From Helicobacter japonicus (GTDB lineage Bacteria; Campylobacterota; Campylobacteria; Campylobacterales; Helicobacteraceae), in NCBI RefSeq assembly GCF_000762845.2, contig NZ_JRMQ02000002.1, forward strand, positions 186,001 through 250,000: 64,000 bases of DNA, in the 5' to 3' direction. This document shows positions 56,794 to 64,000 of the stretch, piece by piece (the stretch's first letter is position 1; each line of letters begins with the position of its first letter). The position numbers were made by a program, and so were the translations under genes. The notes beneath the pieces are model-generated. The model worked only from the letters and a program-made list of their open reading frames with translations, made no database searches and was not told the DNA's origin.

Positions 56794-58713
56794 TTAAAAT
56801 ACGTGATGAGGTGAATTTAAAAGCATTTTGGCTTCTTCTATTATTTTTGAATCTGTACTCATATCAATATAAATAAACTCATCTCCGCTTTGTCGCTCTC
56901 CACTTAGTAAATCCCCACTATTGCGATACTTTAAGTCAAGTTCGGCAATATCAAACCCACTTAAAGTTTCACAAAAAGCCTTTAATCGCTCATTTTGTGG
57001 TTGATGTGTGTAAAGATAACAATAACCTTTTAGCCCATTGCGGCTTACGCGCCCTCTTAATTGATGCAAAGTTGCTAGTCCTAACCGCTCGGGTGCGACA
57101 ATGACAATGGTAGAAACCTTTGGCAAAGAAATACCTACTTCAATTAGCGTGGTAGCAAGGAGCAACGAGCCATTATCTGCAAAATCACTCATTACTTGCG
57201 TTTTATTTTTATCCTTGCCAAAGGTAGAATATACATTGTTAAAATGCTTTTGCCAAAAGCCTATGCCTTCACTCAAAGAGAGATAGTCTAAATGCTCACT
57301 CTCCTCTACTAAGGGATAAACGATAATTGCCTGATGTCCCTTTGCTACCTCATCTTTTAGATGAGCAAACATCATCTTAAAGTGGCTTTTATCAATAATA
57401 GAAGTGCTAATATCTTTTTTAAAGGGGAGGTCTTTAATGACACTCAAATCGATAAATTGTGTATTTATCATTGCAAGCGTGCGTGGAATGGGTGTAGCGG
57501 AGAATTGTAGTGAGTGTGGGCGTGATTTTGTATGTTTAGAATCTGTAGCGGATTCTAAAAGATTTGGCAAATTTTCTTTGTTTGAGGCAATTTTTTCTAG
57601 GCTATATCGCTGGTTTGTTCCAAAGCGATGTTGCTCATCGCTCATCACAAGAGCAAGGTCTTCTAGCTCAAATTCACGATAAAGCAAGGCTTGTGTGCCA
57701 ATGATAAAATGTGCATTCTTTGTTTCATCGCTTAATTTTTTAGTTTTTGCAGTGATAAGGTGGCAATGCACAAAATCTGGCAAGAGTCGTTTTGCCTCTT
57801 CATAAATTTGTGTAGCAAGTATAGTGGTGGGTGTCATAAGAATACTTTTATATGGATAGGCTATCATCACAGCACAGAGAATTACAAGTGTTTTGCCACA
57901 ACCTACATCTCCCATAATAAGTCGCCTTGCCGCAATATTCTTACTTAAATCCATTTGTATATCAGCTATGGCTTGTTTTTGTCCTTGCGTGAGCGTAAAG
58001 GGAAGAGAATGAATAAATGTGCTTATATCGTTATTGCATTGATATAATGCAGGAAAATATCGCTTTTTGCGTGAGAGAAGATTCAAATAATTATATATCT
58101 CTGCAAATTTAAGTGCATTAAGATATTCTTGTGGGAGAGCATTTTGCACACTAAAAGCAGCGAAAAATGTGGGATTTGGTGAAAATATCTCATAGATTTT
58201 TTGCGCGATTTTCTGCGGTAATCCCTCTTGCATTAGATTCTCAATACTTACAAACTCTGTGCATAGCTCTTGCATAGATTTGGCTGTAAGCGCAGTAGTT
58301 TTAAAGCTTAGGCTTATGGTATTGATATGTTTAATAATTTTAGGCTGAATTATGCTGTATTGGTGGTTATACATTTCAAGCTTACCCATTATATACATTT
58401 GTGTATGTGGTGTGAAAATCTTTTTATGAAAGACTTGAGGGTGAAAAATAATCATTTGGAGTGGCTCATTAAAATCACTCATTGTGGCATCAATCCTAAA
58501 ACGCGTGTTTTTGCCAAAACCTAGCATTTGTGTATCGTGGATATAAACTTTAAAGACACCATTTTGGTGAAGGTTTAAAGTTGTGGAAAGTGTCGTGTTT
58601 GTATAGGATTTAGGCGTATGGGTAATTACGAATTGAAGCAAAGATGTGATTTTAAGTTTTTTTAAACGCTCCTTGTTGGTTTTGCTAAGATTGTTTATAC
58701 TTTCATCACACAT
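56794..58713 (-). CDS. recG: ATP-dependent DNA helicase RecG
   Basis: A branch-migration helicase that regresses stalled forks and processes recombination junctions. The OB-fold wedge domain is N-terminal, followed by helicase motifs: MGDVGCGKTLVILCAVMIA (Walker A), MSDEQHRFGTNQR (DEQH box), LQFSATPIPRTLAMI, VGISLPKVSTIVIVAPERLGL and QLRGRVSRNG. The ATG at 58713 lies within the gap stop codon region (ATGTGTGA overlap), giving 639 aa, near the 621 aa of H. pylori. An upstream in-frame start would lie inside gap and is rejected. Confidence 0.95.
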   Translation of the reverse strand: MCDESINNLSKTNKERLKKLKITSLLQFVITHTPKSYTNTTLSTTLNLHQNGVFKVYIHDTQMLGFGKNTRFRIDATMSDFNEPLQMIIFHPQVFHKKIFTPHTQMYIMGKLEMYNHQYSIIQPKIIKHINTISLSFKTTALTAKSMQELCTEFVSIENLMQEGLPQKIAQKIYEIFSPNPTFFAAFSVQNALPQEYLNALKFAEIYNYLNLLSRKKRYFPALYQCNNDISTFIHSLPFTLTQGQKQAIADIQMDLSKNIAARRLIMGDVGCGKTLVILCAVMIAYPYKSILMTPTTILATQIYEEAKRLLPDFVHCHLITAKTKKLSDETKNAHFIIGTQALLYREFELEDLALVMSDEQHRFGTNQRYSLEKIASNKENLPNLLESATDSKHTKSRPHSLQFSATPIPRTLAMINTQFIDLSVIKDLPFKKDISTSIIDKSHFKMMFAHLKDEVAKGHQAIIVYPLVEESEHLDYLSLSEGIGFWQKHFNNVYSTFGKDKNKTQVMSDFADNGSLLLATTLIEVGISLPKVSTIVIVAPERLGLATLHQLRGRVSRNGLKGYCYLYTHQPQNERLKAFCETLSGFDIAELDLKYRNSGDLLSGERQSGDEFIYIDMSTDSKIIEEAKMLLNSPHHVF

Positions 58714-59722
58714 CGCAACACATTTTTGCCATATCAAGCACACGATTTGCATAACCCCACTCATTATCGCACCAAGCCATAATGCGAGCCATATTGCCAT
58801 TAACGATATAGCTTAAATCTGGCACAAATACAACACTATGAGGGTTGCCTATGAAATCACTACTTACGCCTTGTTTAGAATCTATGCCTATGATACCTTT
58901 CATTTCATTTTTGCTTACTTGAATAAGGCATTTATTGAGTGTATCTTGACTTGTCTGTGAGGAAAGTATGAAAGTAATATCAAGTAAAAGCACATTTGAT
59001 ACTGGCACACGCACACTATGTCCGCCAACTTTGCCTTGTAGCTTTGGGAGGAGGCGAATAAGCGTATTTGTCGCGCCTGTGCTTGTAGGGATAATATTTT
59101 GTGCCGCAGCACGAGAGCGTCTTTTGTCATTTGGATATACGCTATCAAGGAGAGATTGCTCATTTGTATAGCTATGAGTAATGCAAAAGCTCATAGATTC
59201 TATACCAAATTCATTATCAATAATCTTGCAAAGTGGTGCAAGGGCATTTGCGGTGCAAGAGGCATTTGAAAAGATAATCTCGCCATTATATTTACTTTCA
59301 TTTACGCCTTGAGCAAAAATAGGCATAGAATCTGTGGGCGAAGCACATAAAATTACCTTTTTCACGCCCTTTTGGCAATGATGTGTGAGTGATTGTGAAT
59401 CTAAAAATACGCCGCTAGATTCTAAAACAATATCCACACCAAGCGCGGCAAAGTCAAGATTCTGCGAATCCTTATGATTGAGGGTAGCAATGGGCGGTAT
59501 ATCTTGATGACTAAACTTTAAAGTATTCTTGTCAAAAGTGGGTGCAAATGGCAAAATGCCGTGTGTGCTATCGTGCTCTAACAAATAGCATAAAATCTCC
59601 CAATCACAAATATCATTAATAGCAACAATACGCATATGTTTTCGTATGTCCTCACGCATTAAAGCCACACGCATAATGCTTCTTCCAATGCGTCCAAAGC
59701 CATTAATGGCAATATTTATCAT
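58706..59722 (-). CDS. gap: Glyceraldehyde-3-phosphate dehydrogenase
   Basis: Interconverts glyceraldehyde-3-phosphate and 1,3-bisphosphoglycerate in glycolysis or gluconeogenesis. The 338-aa chain has the NAD loop IAINGFGRIGRSIMRVAL, the catalytic cysteine in SNASCTANALAPLC, RAAAQNIIPTSTGATNT and WCDNEWGYANRVLDM near the C-terminus. The SCTAN form differs slightly from the usual SCTTN, and HSYTNEQS is a little atypical, so erythrose-4-phosphate dehydrogenase activity cannot be excluded. The stop overlaps recG. Confidence 0.9.
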   Translation of the reverse strand: MINIAINGFGRIGRSIMRVALMREDIRKHMRIVAINDICDWEILCYLLEHDSTHGILPFAPTFDKNTLKFSHQDIPPIATLNHKDSQNLDFAALGVDIVLESSGVFLDSQSLTHHCQKGVKKVILCASPTDSMPIFAQGVNESKYNGEIIFSNASCTANALAPLCKIIDNEFGIESMSFCITHSYTNEQSLLDSVYPNDKRRSRAAAQNIIPTSTGATNTLIRLLPKLQGKVGGHSVRVPVSNVLLLDITFILSSQTSQDTLNKCLIQVSKNEMKGIIGIDSKQGVSSDFIGNPHSVVFVPDLSYIVNGNMARIMAWCDNEWGYANRVLDMAKMCCDV

Positions 59723-59775
59723 ATTTTCCCTTGAAATAAAATGTATAAGCGTAAATGCGATTGTAGCATATTTGC

Positions 59776-59781
59776 TATAAT
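59776..59781 (+). promoter_or_regulatory. Extended -10 box of the SDR gene
   Basis: TTTGC-TATAAT, with TGC before the hexamer, 33 nt upstream of the SDR ATG in the divergent gap with gap. Confidence 0.55.
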
Positions 59782-59813
59782 AGTTATATGTTGCTTCTTA
59801 AAGGGGGATAAAA

Positions 59814-60578
59814 ATGGATACATTTTGTGTGGCAATTACAGGGGCAAGTAGTGGTATAGGCAGGGAGTTGGCTTTATGTTTTGCTAGAGAATCCACGCAC
59901 ATATATATTGCTGGGCGCAATGTGATACGTTTAGAAGAAACAAAAGAAGCAATTTTAGCATTAAACCCGAATGTAAAAGTAGAGATTCACAGCTTTGATG
60001 TGGCTGATAGGCTAGAATCTAAGCGGTGGTGCGAGATGATATTTGTTCATCATCTTGATGTATTGATTTTGAATGCTGGTGTTGCAGTGGGTGAAGATGA
60101 AAATATAAAAAAGCATTTTGAGATATGCCATACAAATGCAATGGGTGTGGCTTATAATACATTCTATGCTTTAGAATCGTTTCAAAAACAAGAGAAAGTT
60201 TTGGGACTAAAAGGACATTTGGTCTTTATAAGTTCCATCGCCGCCTTGCTCGCATTGCCAAATGCACCAAGTTATAGTGCTTCAAAGCAGTTTGTAAAGA
60301 GTTTAGCCGAAAGTCTAAGTATTAATCAAAAAGATGTGCGTATCACTACAATTTGTCCAGGTTTTATAAAAACACCACTTACACAACATCTTAATCAGCT
60401 TATTCCACAGATGAGCGTGCAAAAAGCAAGTGAAAAAATATACAAAGCAATTAAAAAGCAAAAGAGATTTTATGCCTTTCCTTGGTGGTTAGCATTAGGT
60501 GCAAGATTCTATAATATTTTGCCCTTAGTCCTAAAAGATGTGCTTGTAAAGGTAATAAACATTATGGGGAAGCTGTGA
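59814..60578 (+). CDS. Short-chain dehydrogenase/reductase
   Basis: A 254-aa SDR enzyme of the classical type. The NADP loop is TGASSGIGRELALCF (near residue 10) and the next strand YIAGRN. NAGVAVGED, the catalytic serine in VFISSIAALLALP and the YSASK motif (near residue 158) are intact. The C-terminal YAFPWWLALGARFYNILPLV is hydrophobic, as in membrane-associated members that act on acyl or sterol-like substrates. AAAGGGGG precedes the ATG. It ends exactly one base before the stop of the convergent LTA-synthase-like gene. The substrate is unknown. Confidence 0.88.
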   Translation: MDTFCVAITGASSGIGRELALCFARESTHIYIAGRNVIRLEETKEAILALNPNVKVEIHSFDVADRLESKRWCEMIFVHHLDVLILNAGVAVGEDENIKKHFEICHTNAMGVAYNTFYALESFQKQEKVLGLKGHLVFISSIAALLALPNAPSYSASKQFVKSLAESLSINQKDVRITTICPGFIKTPLTQHLNQLIPQMSVQKASEKIYKAIKKQKRFYAFPWWLALGARFYNILPLVLKDVLVKVINIMGKL

Positions 60579-62675
60579 TTAATGCTCCCCTGTTTTGTTT
60601 TCAAAATCATCTAGGGCTTTTTTGGCGGCAGCTTTTGTGTTGTGATGAAGCATATAGAGGGCTGTTTGCCATAAATCTTCATTGAGTTGTTTAAGTTTTG
60701 ACGAAAATGCTGAATCTTCATCTTTTACAGGTTGCCAATCTGTAAAATATTCCGCCTGAAGAAAGACATTATTCGCCTTGAGGCTATCTCCTAGTTTCTC
60801 CCCCATAGGTCGCATTTCTCGCTTATAAAGCATTCCACCACCTGCCTCGTCATATTCATTAGAGTAGCAAAATTCATTACTTACAAGCAATGGTGGTCTA
60901 TTCAATCGGCGGATAAAGATAAAGCGGTCATCACCAAAAGATGGGTCAAGCAAATCTCTTCCCATTGTTGTATTTTGGATTCTCACACCTGCTAACGCTG
61001 CTGCTGTTGGAAAAATATCTGTATGTCCTCCCGCTTGGGGCATTATTTTGCCTTGAGGAAAGTATTTAGGAGAGTGAATAATGAGTGGCACTTGAAATTC
61101 GTGTAAGCTCATACTTGAATAATTTTTCCCAACAGATGGTGATATTTGCGACATTCCGTGATCACCTGTGATAAAAAATATCGTATTTTCATAATAGCGC
61201 GATTTTTTGGCAACTTCAAAATATTTTTTTAGTGCGTAATCGCAAAACTTCATAGAAAGATATTCTTTAGCATCAAACTCACTAAAGCCATATTTTTTTA
61301 GAAATTTATCATCAGGGATTGTGTAATCAAAATCAGGTAAATCATCCGGAACGGTGAAAGGAGAGTGAAAACTTGCAAGTTGAATAAGGCTTATAAATGG
61401 CTCTTTTTGCTCTTCAAGGAGCATGTTCGCTTCTTGCAAAAGATCTTTATCTGAAACCCCCCACACATCAAGTCTAGGCGATTTCCAATATCCCTCTTCG
61501 TATATTTTTACATTAGAGACATTATTGCTTATCACGCCGCGGATATTTGCCCAATTTGCGTTGCCACCAAGCATATAAATCTTTGTATAATCATCAAAAT
61601 TATCCCATATAAGATGTTGGTCTGCTGCATAAGGGTCGCGAGAGCTTGTTTTAAAATATTCATTTACATCAGGTATTCCTGTTATAATAGAAAACATTCC
61701 TCTTGCAGTGGTGCGCGCTGAGGCATAATAATTTGGAAAGTAAAGCGACTCTTGCGCGAGATTATAGAGAAAGCGTGTAGAATCTAGCTCATCAAAATAA
61801 AATGAAGTTTTGTGAGTGCTCATTGATTCAATAACGATAATAACGATATTTGGCTTATTTGTTTTGTTGCTAGATTCTAAAAAGCGATCATAGCGCAAGG
61901 ATTGTGCGTTAGGATTTTTGATGCCAAGATATTTTGTAGCATTTGCATAGGCTTCACGCGCTTGTTGTGTGTTATCAACAAAAGAGTCTTTAGGACGCGT
62001 ATCGGCAAGATTCTGTATAGGATTAAGTCCTAATGCCGTGATTTCATTTTTGCCGGAAAAATATGCTTCACTCCAGCGTAATGGGAAATAAACAATGCTA
62101 TATTGCCCCCATAATAAAAGAGCAATTATGCATAAGGTAGTCGCACCTGATACAATCTTTTGTGGTATTGTGCTTGAAGTAGGCTGCCATTTTTTGAGAA
62201 TCTTCTTGCTTCCAAAGATTAAAAGAGCGACAATGATAATAAGTAAAGCTGAAAGCTTTATGACAGGATATGTTTGCCAAACCATTCCTAAAGCTTCTTT
62301 CGTATCTTCCAATAATGCAATAGCTGAAAAATTAAGTCGTGAGTGTAAATACGCATAATGGGCAAAATCAGCAATATAAATAAGCATAAACGCAATAAAC
62401 ACAATAGCATAAAAAGCAATTAAAAATGGACACACTCTATCAAAGAATCTTCCAAAAAATGGTATGAAAAGGCATATAAGTAGGGGGAGAGATATTAATG
62501 TTGCAATGCGACCATCAAAACGAATACCAATGTAGAAAGCTTTTGCTATGTCAGCCCAAGAAAAAGCTACCAAACTCTCCCATTGCCATAACAAAAAGCC
62601 AATACGCATAGCAATTGCTGTAAGCCATAAAAATAAGAGAAATTTTAAATAGATTCGTGTATTTTTGGTAATCAT
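60579..62675 (-). CDS. LTA synthase-family phosphoglycerol/phosphoethanolamine transferase-like protein
   Basis: A 698-aa inner-membrane enzyme: four to five N-terminal helices (to about residue 205), then a periplasmic alkaline-phosphatase-superfamily domain. The metal/nucleophile region NIVIIVIESMSTHKT, the threonine in ASARTTARGMFSIITG, and FFITGDHGMSQI fit the LtaS/MdoB sulfatase-like group. In Gram-negatives such enzymes decorate periplasmic glucans or lipid-linked glycans with phosphoglycerol or phosphoethanolamine. The acceptor here is unknown. AAGGGAC precedes the ATG. The stop adjoins that of the convergent SDR gene. Confidence 0.85.
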   Translation of the reverse strand: MITKNTRIYLKFLLFLWLTAIAMRIGFLLWQWESLVAFSWADIAKAFYIGIRFDGRIATLISLPLLICLFIPFFGRFFDRVCPFLIAFYAIVFIAFMLIYIADFAHYAYLHSRLNFSAIALLEDTKEALGMVWQTYPVIKLSALLIIIVALLIFGSKKILKKWQPTSSTIPQKIVSGATTLCIIALLLWGQYSIVYFPLRWSEAYFSGKNEITALGLNPIQNLADTRPKDSFVDNTQQAREAYANATKYLGIKNPNAQSLRYDRFLESSNKTNKPNIVIIVIESMSTHKTSFYFDELDSTRFLYNLAQESLYFPNYYASARTTARGMFSIITGIPDVNEYFKTSSRDPYAADQHLIWDNFDDYTKIYMLGGNANWANIRGVISNNVSNVKIYEEGYWKSPRLDVWGVSDKDLLQEANMLLEEQKEPFISLIQLASFHSPFTVPDDLPDFDYTIPDDKFLKKYGFSEFDAKEYLSMKFCDYALKKYFEVAKKSRYYENTIFFITGDHGMSQISPSVGKNYSSMSLHEFQVPLIIHSPKYFPQGKIMPQAGGHTDIFPTAAALAGVRIQNTTMGRDLLDPSFGDDRFIFIRRLNRPPLLVSNEFCYSNEYDEAGGGMLYKREMRPMGEKLGDSLKANNVFLQAEYFTDWQPVKDEDSAFSSKLKQLNEDLWQTALYMLHHNTKAAAKKALDDFENKTGEH

Positions 62676-62755
62676 TCAATGTCCCTTAAAGATTGTTAAA
62701 AGTGTTTATTATATATTGAGTTATTTAACCTGTTTTAAAGCTATGTGATTAGGCT

Positions 62756-62791
62756 ACAAGCACTCCTTTTAAGCCTAAAAAGTGTGCTTGT
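62756..62791. terminator. Strong imperfect hairpin upstream of the LTA-synthase-like gene
   Basis: ACAAGCACTCCTTTTA pairs with TAAAAAGTGTGCTTGT at 14 of 16 positions around a four-base loop. It lies in the 159-nt gap between the thioredoxin and LTA-synthase-like genes (both on the minus strand). There is no clear U-run on either side, so a terminator, an RNA-stability element or an attenuator are all possible. The rest of the gap is AT-rich. Confidence 0.5.
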
Positions 62792-62834
62792 AAAAGAATG
62801 AAGATTAAGATATTGCAAAATGCGGAATTAAAAA

Positions 62835-63146
62835 CTATAAGAGTGCATTGATTGCATTTCTAATAGCATCTATTGAGCGAGGTTCAATTAGTCTTTCGCC
62901 CATTTCTTTACCATCTTTATAGAAAATTAATGTAGGAATCTTTCGGATATTGAGTTTGTCTTTTAATCCAATCTCTGTGTCAAAACTTACCTTGTAAAAA
63001 TGCACTTGTTTAAATTCTGCAATCAAATTTTCAAGCATAGGGTCAATATGCCTACAATCAGGACACCAAGGTGCGCTAAAATCTACCACTACATAGCCAT
63101 TTTTAATTTTTTCATCAAATTCTGTGGTTGTTAAATTTTCTATCAT
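62835..63146 (-). CDS. Thioredoxin with CPDC active site
   Basis: A 103-aa cytoplasmic thioredoxin. The redox centre is FSAPWCPDCRHIDPM (near residues 27-35) in place of the usual WCGPC, and the cis-proline loop RKIPTLIFYKDG follows. The CPDC centre is the hallmark of the second Helicobacter thioredoxin (Trx2/TrxC, HP1458-like), which helps against oxidative stress. TAAGGAGAAACA precedes the ATG. It is 9 nt downstream of the UPF0324 gene and probably cotranscribed with it. Confidence 0.92.
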   Translation of the reverse strand: MIENLTTTEFDEKIKNGYVVVDFSAPWCPDCRHIDPMLENLIAEFKQVHFYKVSFDTEIGLKDKLNIRKIPTLIFYKDGKEMGERLIEPRSIDAIRNAINALL

Positions 63147-63155
63147 TGTTTCTCC

Positions 63156-64000
63156 TTAAAACATAAAATATACTAAGGCGTAAGTGCCGACCATAAGGAT
63201 AATGAATAAAATTAACGCAAGGACAAATGTCTTTGCTCCAAAAGAGATAAATTTTTGCCAATCAATTTGCAATCCCAAGGCTACCATTGCAAAAACAAGA
63301 AGTAATTTTGAGGCAAATTGTGCAGATTCTATGATAATAGGTGGAAAGTCAATCCACGAATTAAGCCCAATCACAGCAAGAAAACCAAAGGCAAAATAAG
63401 GAATATACAGCGCATTTTGCTTAGAATCTGGGTTGCTTGTATGTTCTAATTGTTTTTGTGCGCTTTTAAACATTACATAAGATATGACAAGTAAAAGTGG
63501 CACAAGTAGCACCACACGTGTCATTTTAACGATGATTGCGACATTTTGAGATTCTGGAGAGACAGCTGCCGCACCAACGACATTTGCCACTTCGTGCAGA
63601 CTTGCCCCAATAAATATCCCCCATTGATAGTCGTTTAAGGGCAATGCACCACTATAATACACCACAGGCAAGAGTATCATACCAATAAGTCCAAAAATAA
63701 CAATGAAGCCGAGTGCAACAGAGCTTTTGCTCGGGTGAGTTTTAAGAGTAGATTCTAAAGCGAGAATTGCTGCTGCACCACATACTGCACTTCCAATACC
63801 TACAAGAAGGCTAATCTCATTATCAAGTTTGAGCATTTTGCCAATAACAATAGCACACAAAAATACTACAACAACTACGATAAGGGAAATGAGAAAACCA
63901 TTAAGTCCAAGCTTTGCAATCTCACCAAATGTGATATATGAGCCATAGAGGATAATTCCCGCTCTTAAGAGCTTTTTTGCTCCAAAGGTAACACCACTTT
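63156..64000 (-). CDS. UPF0324/YeiH family membrane protein, 5' end beyond window
   Basis: A multi-pass inner-membrane protein of the putative sulfate exporter family. The frame is open to the right edge (upstream residues include GVTFGAKKLLRAGIILYGSY), so the visible part is about 281 aa of an expected 330-350. The family signature GSAVCGAAAILALE and the GIFIGASLHEVANVVGAA segment are present, with about seven hydrophobic helices visible. The transported substrate is not established. It would be the first gene of a transcript with the CPDC thioredoxin. Confidence 0.85.
   Translation of the reverse strand, partial: SGVTFGAKKLLRAGIILYGSYITFGEIAKLGLNGFLISLIVVVVVFLCAIVIGKMLKLDNEISLLVGIGSAVCGAAAILALESTLKTHPSKSSVALGFIVIFGLIGMILLPVVYYSGALPLNDYQWGIFIGASLHEVANVVGAAAVSPESQNVAIIVKMTRVVLLVPLLLVISYVMFKSAQKQLEHTSNPDSKQNALYIPYFAFGFLAVIGLNSWIDFPPIIIESAQFASKLLLVFAMVALGLQIDWQKFISFGAKTFVLALILFIILMVGTYALVYFMF

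Overview
The window is AT-rich chromosomal DNA of an epsilonproteobacterium, most likely an enterohepatic Helicobacter of the H. hepaticus type. The evidence is the fabZ-lpxA-clpX-mreB-mreC order known from Helicobacter, RNase J, ThyX, QueH, a monomeric isocitrate dehydrogenase, a thioredoxin with a CPDC centre, and poly-G phase-variation tracts. Complete leucine genes, a hisF and a type II secretion/type IV pilus-like locus separate it from H. pylori. I saw no rRNA, tRNA, CRISPR array or insertion sequence.

Layout. 1-5.4 kb: 5' part of groES with a CIRCE-like operator, dnaG, a PP-loop ATPase, and a run of small secreted, membrane or unknown proteins, one behind a sigma-54-like promoter. 5.4-24.3 kb: a nearly unbroken minus-strand block: rlmN, a 31-aa membrane microprotein, queH, fabZ, lpxA, clpX, mreB, mreC, an insert of two glycosyltransferases around an ankyrin lipoprotein, then ileS and icd. 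A nucleoside phosphorylase-like gene and hisF lie upstream of rlmN. 24.5-28.7 kb: ksgA, rnj, kdsD and a small coiled-coil protein. 28.7-32.1 kb: gyrB and dnaN on the minus strand. 32.3-35.6 kb: an Mla/MCE lipid-transport operon. 35.6-41.1 kb: transaldolase, a Dsb-like protein, folK, an MFS transporter and dnaA. 41.3-48.8 kb: ruvC, then six genes resembling the Campylobacter Cts DNA-uptake system (GspL/PilMN, PilO, PilP, secretin, GspE, GspF). 48.8-55.4 kb: a DUF354 protein, thyX and leuA-leuC-leuD-leuB. 55.6-64 kb: an ATP-grasp gene interrupted at a G12 tract, recG, gap, an SDR enzyme, an LTA-synthase-like protein, a thioredoxin and part of a UPF0324 exporter.

Replication theme. dnaA, dnaN and gyrB lie within about 12 kb. 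Genes to the left run mostly leftward and genes to the right mostly rightward, and two near-perfect parS sites lie at 21.5 and 23.3 kb. The origin is therefore probably in or next to this window; DnaA-box-like nonamers occur upstream of both dnaA and dnaN.

Most notable signal. The heptamer AGAATCT and its complement AGATTCT (together AGAWTCT) occur about 150 times by a hand count, against roughly 14 expected from base composition. Most copies are inside genes. Copies also form inverted pairs between convergent genes, as uptake sequences do in Neisseria and Pasteurellaceae. With a Cts-like locus in the same window, a DNA-uptake-sequence role is a testable inference; codon bias or a GANTC-type methylation target are the main alternatives. 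Two poly-G tracts (G9 in frame in a glycosyltransferase, G12 out of frame in the ATP-grasp gene) mark phase-variable surface functions.
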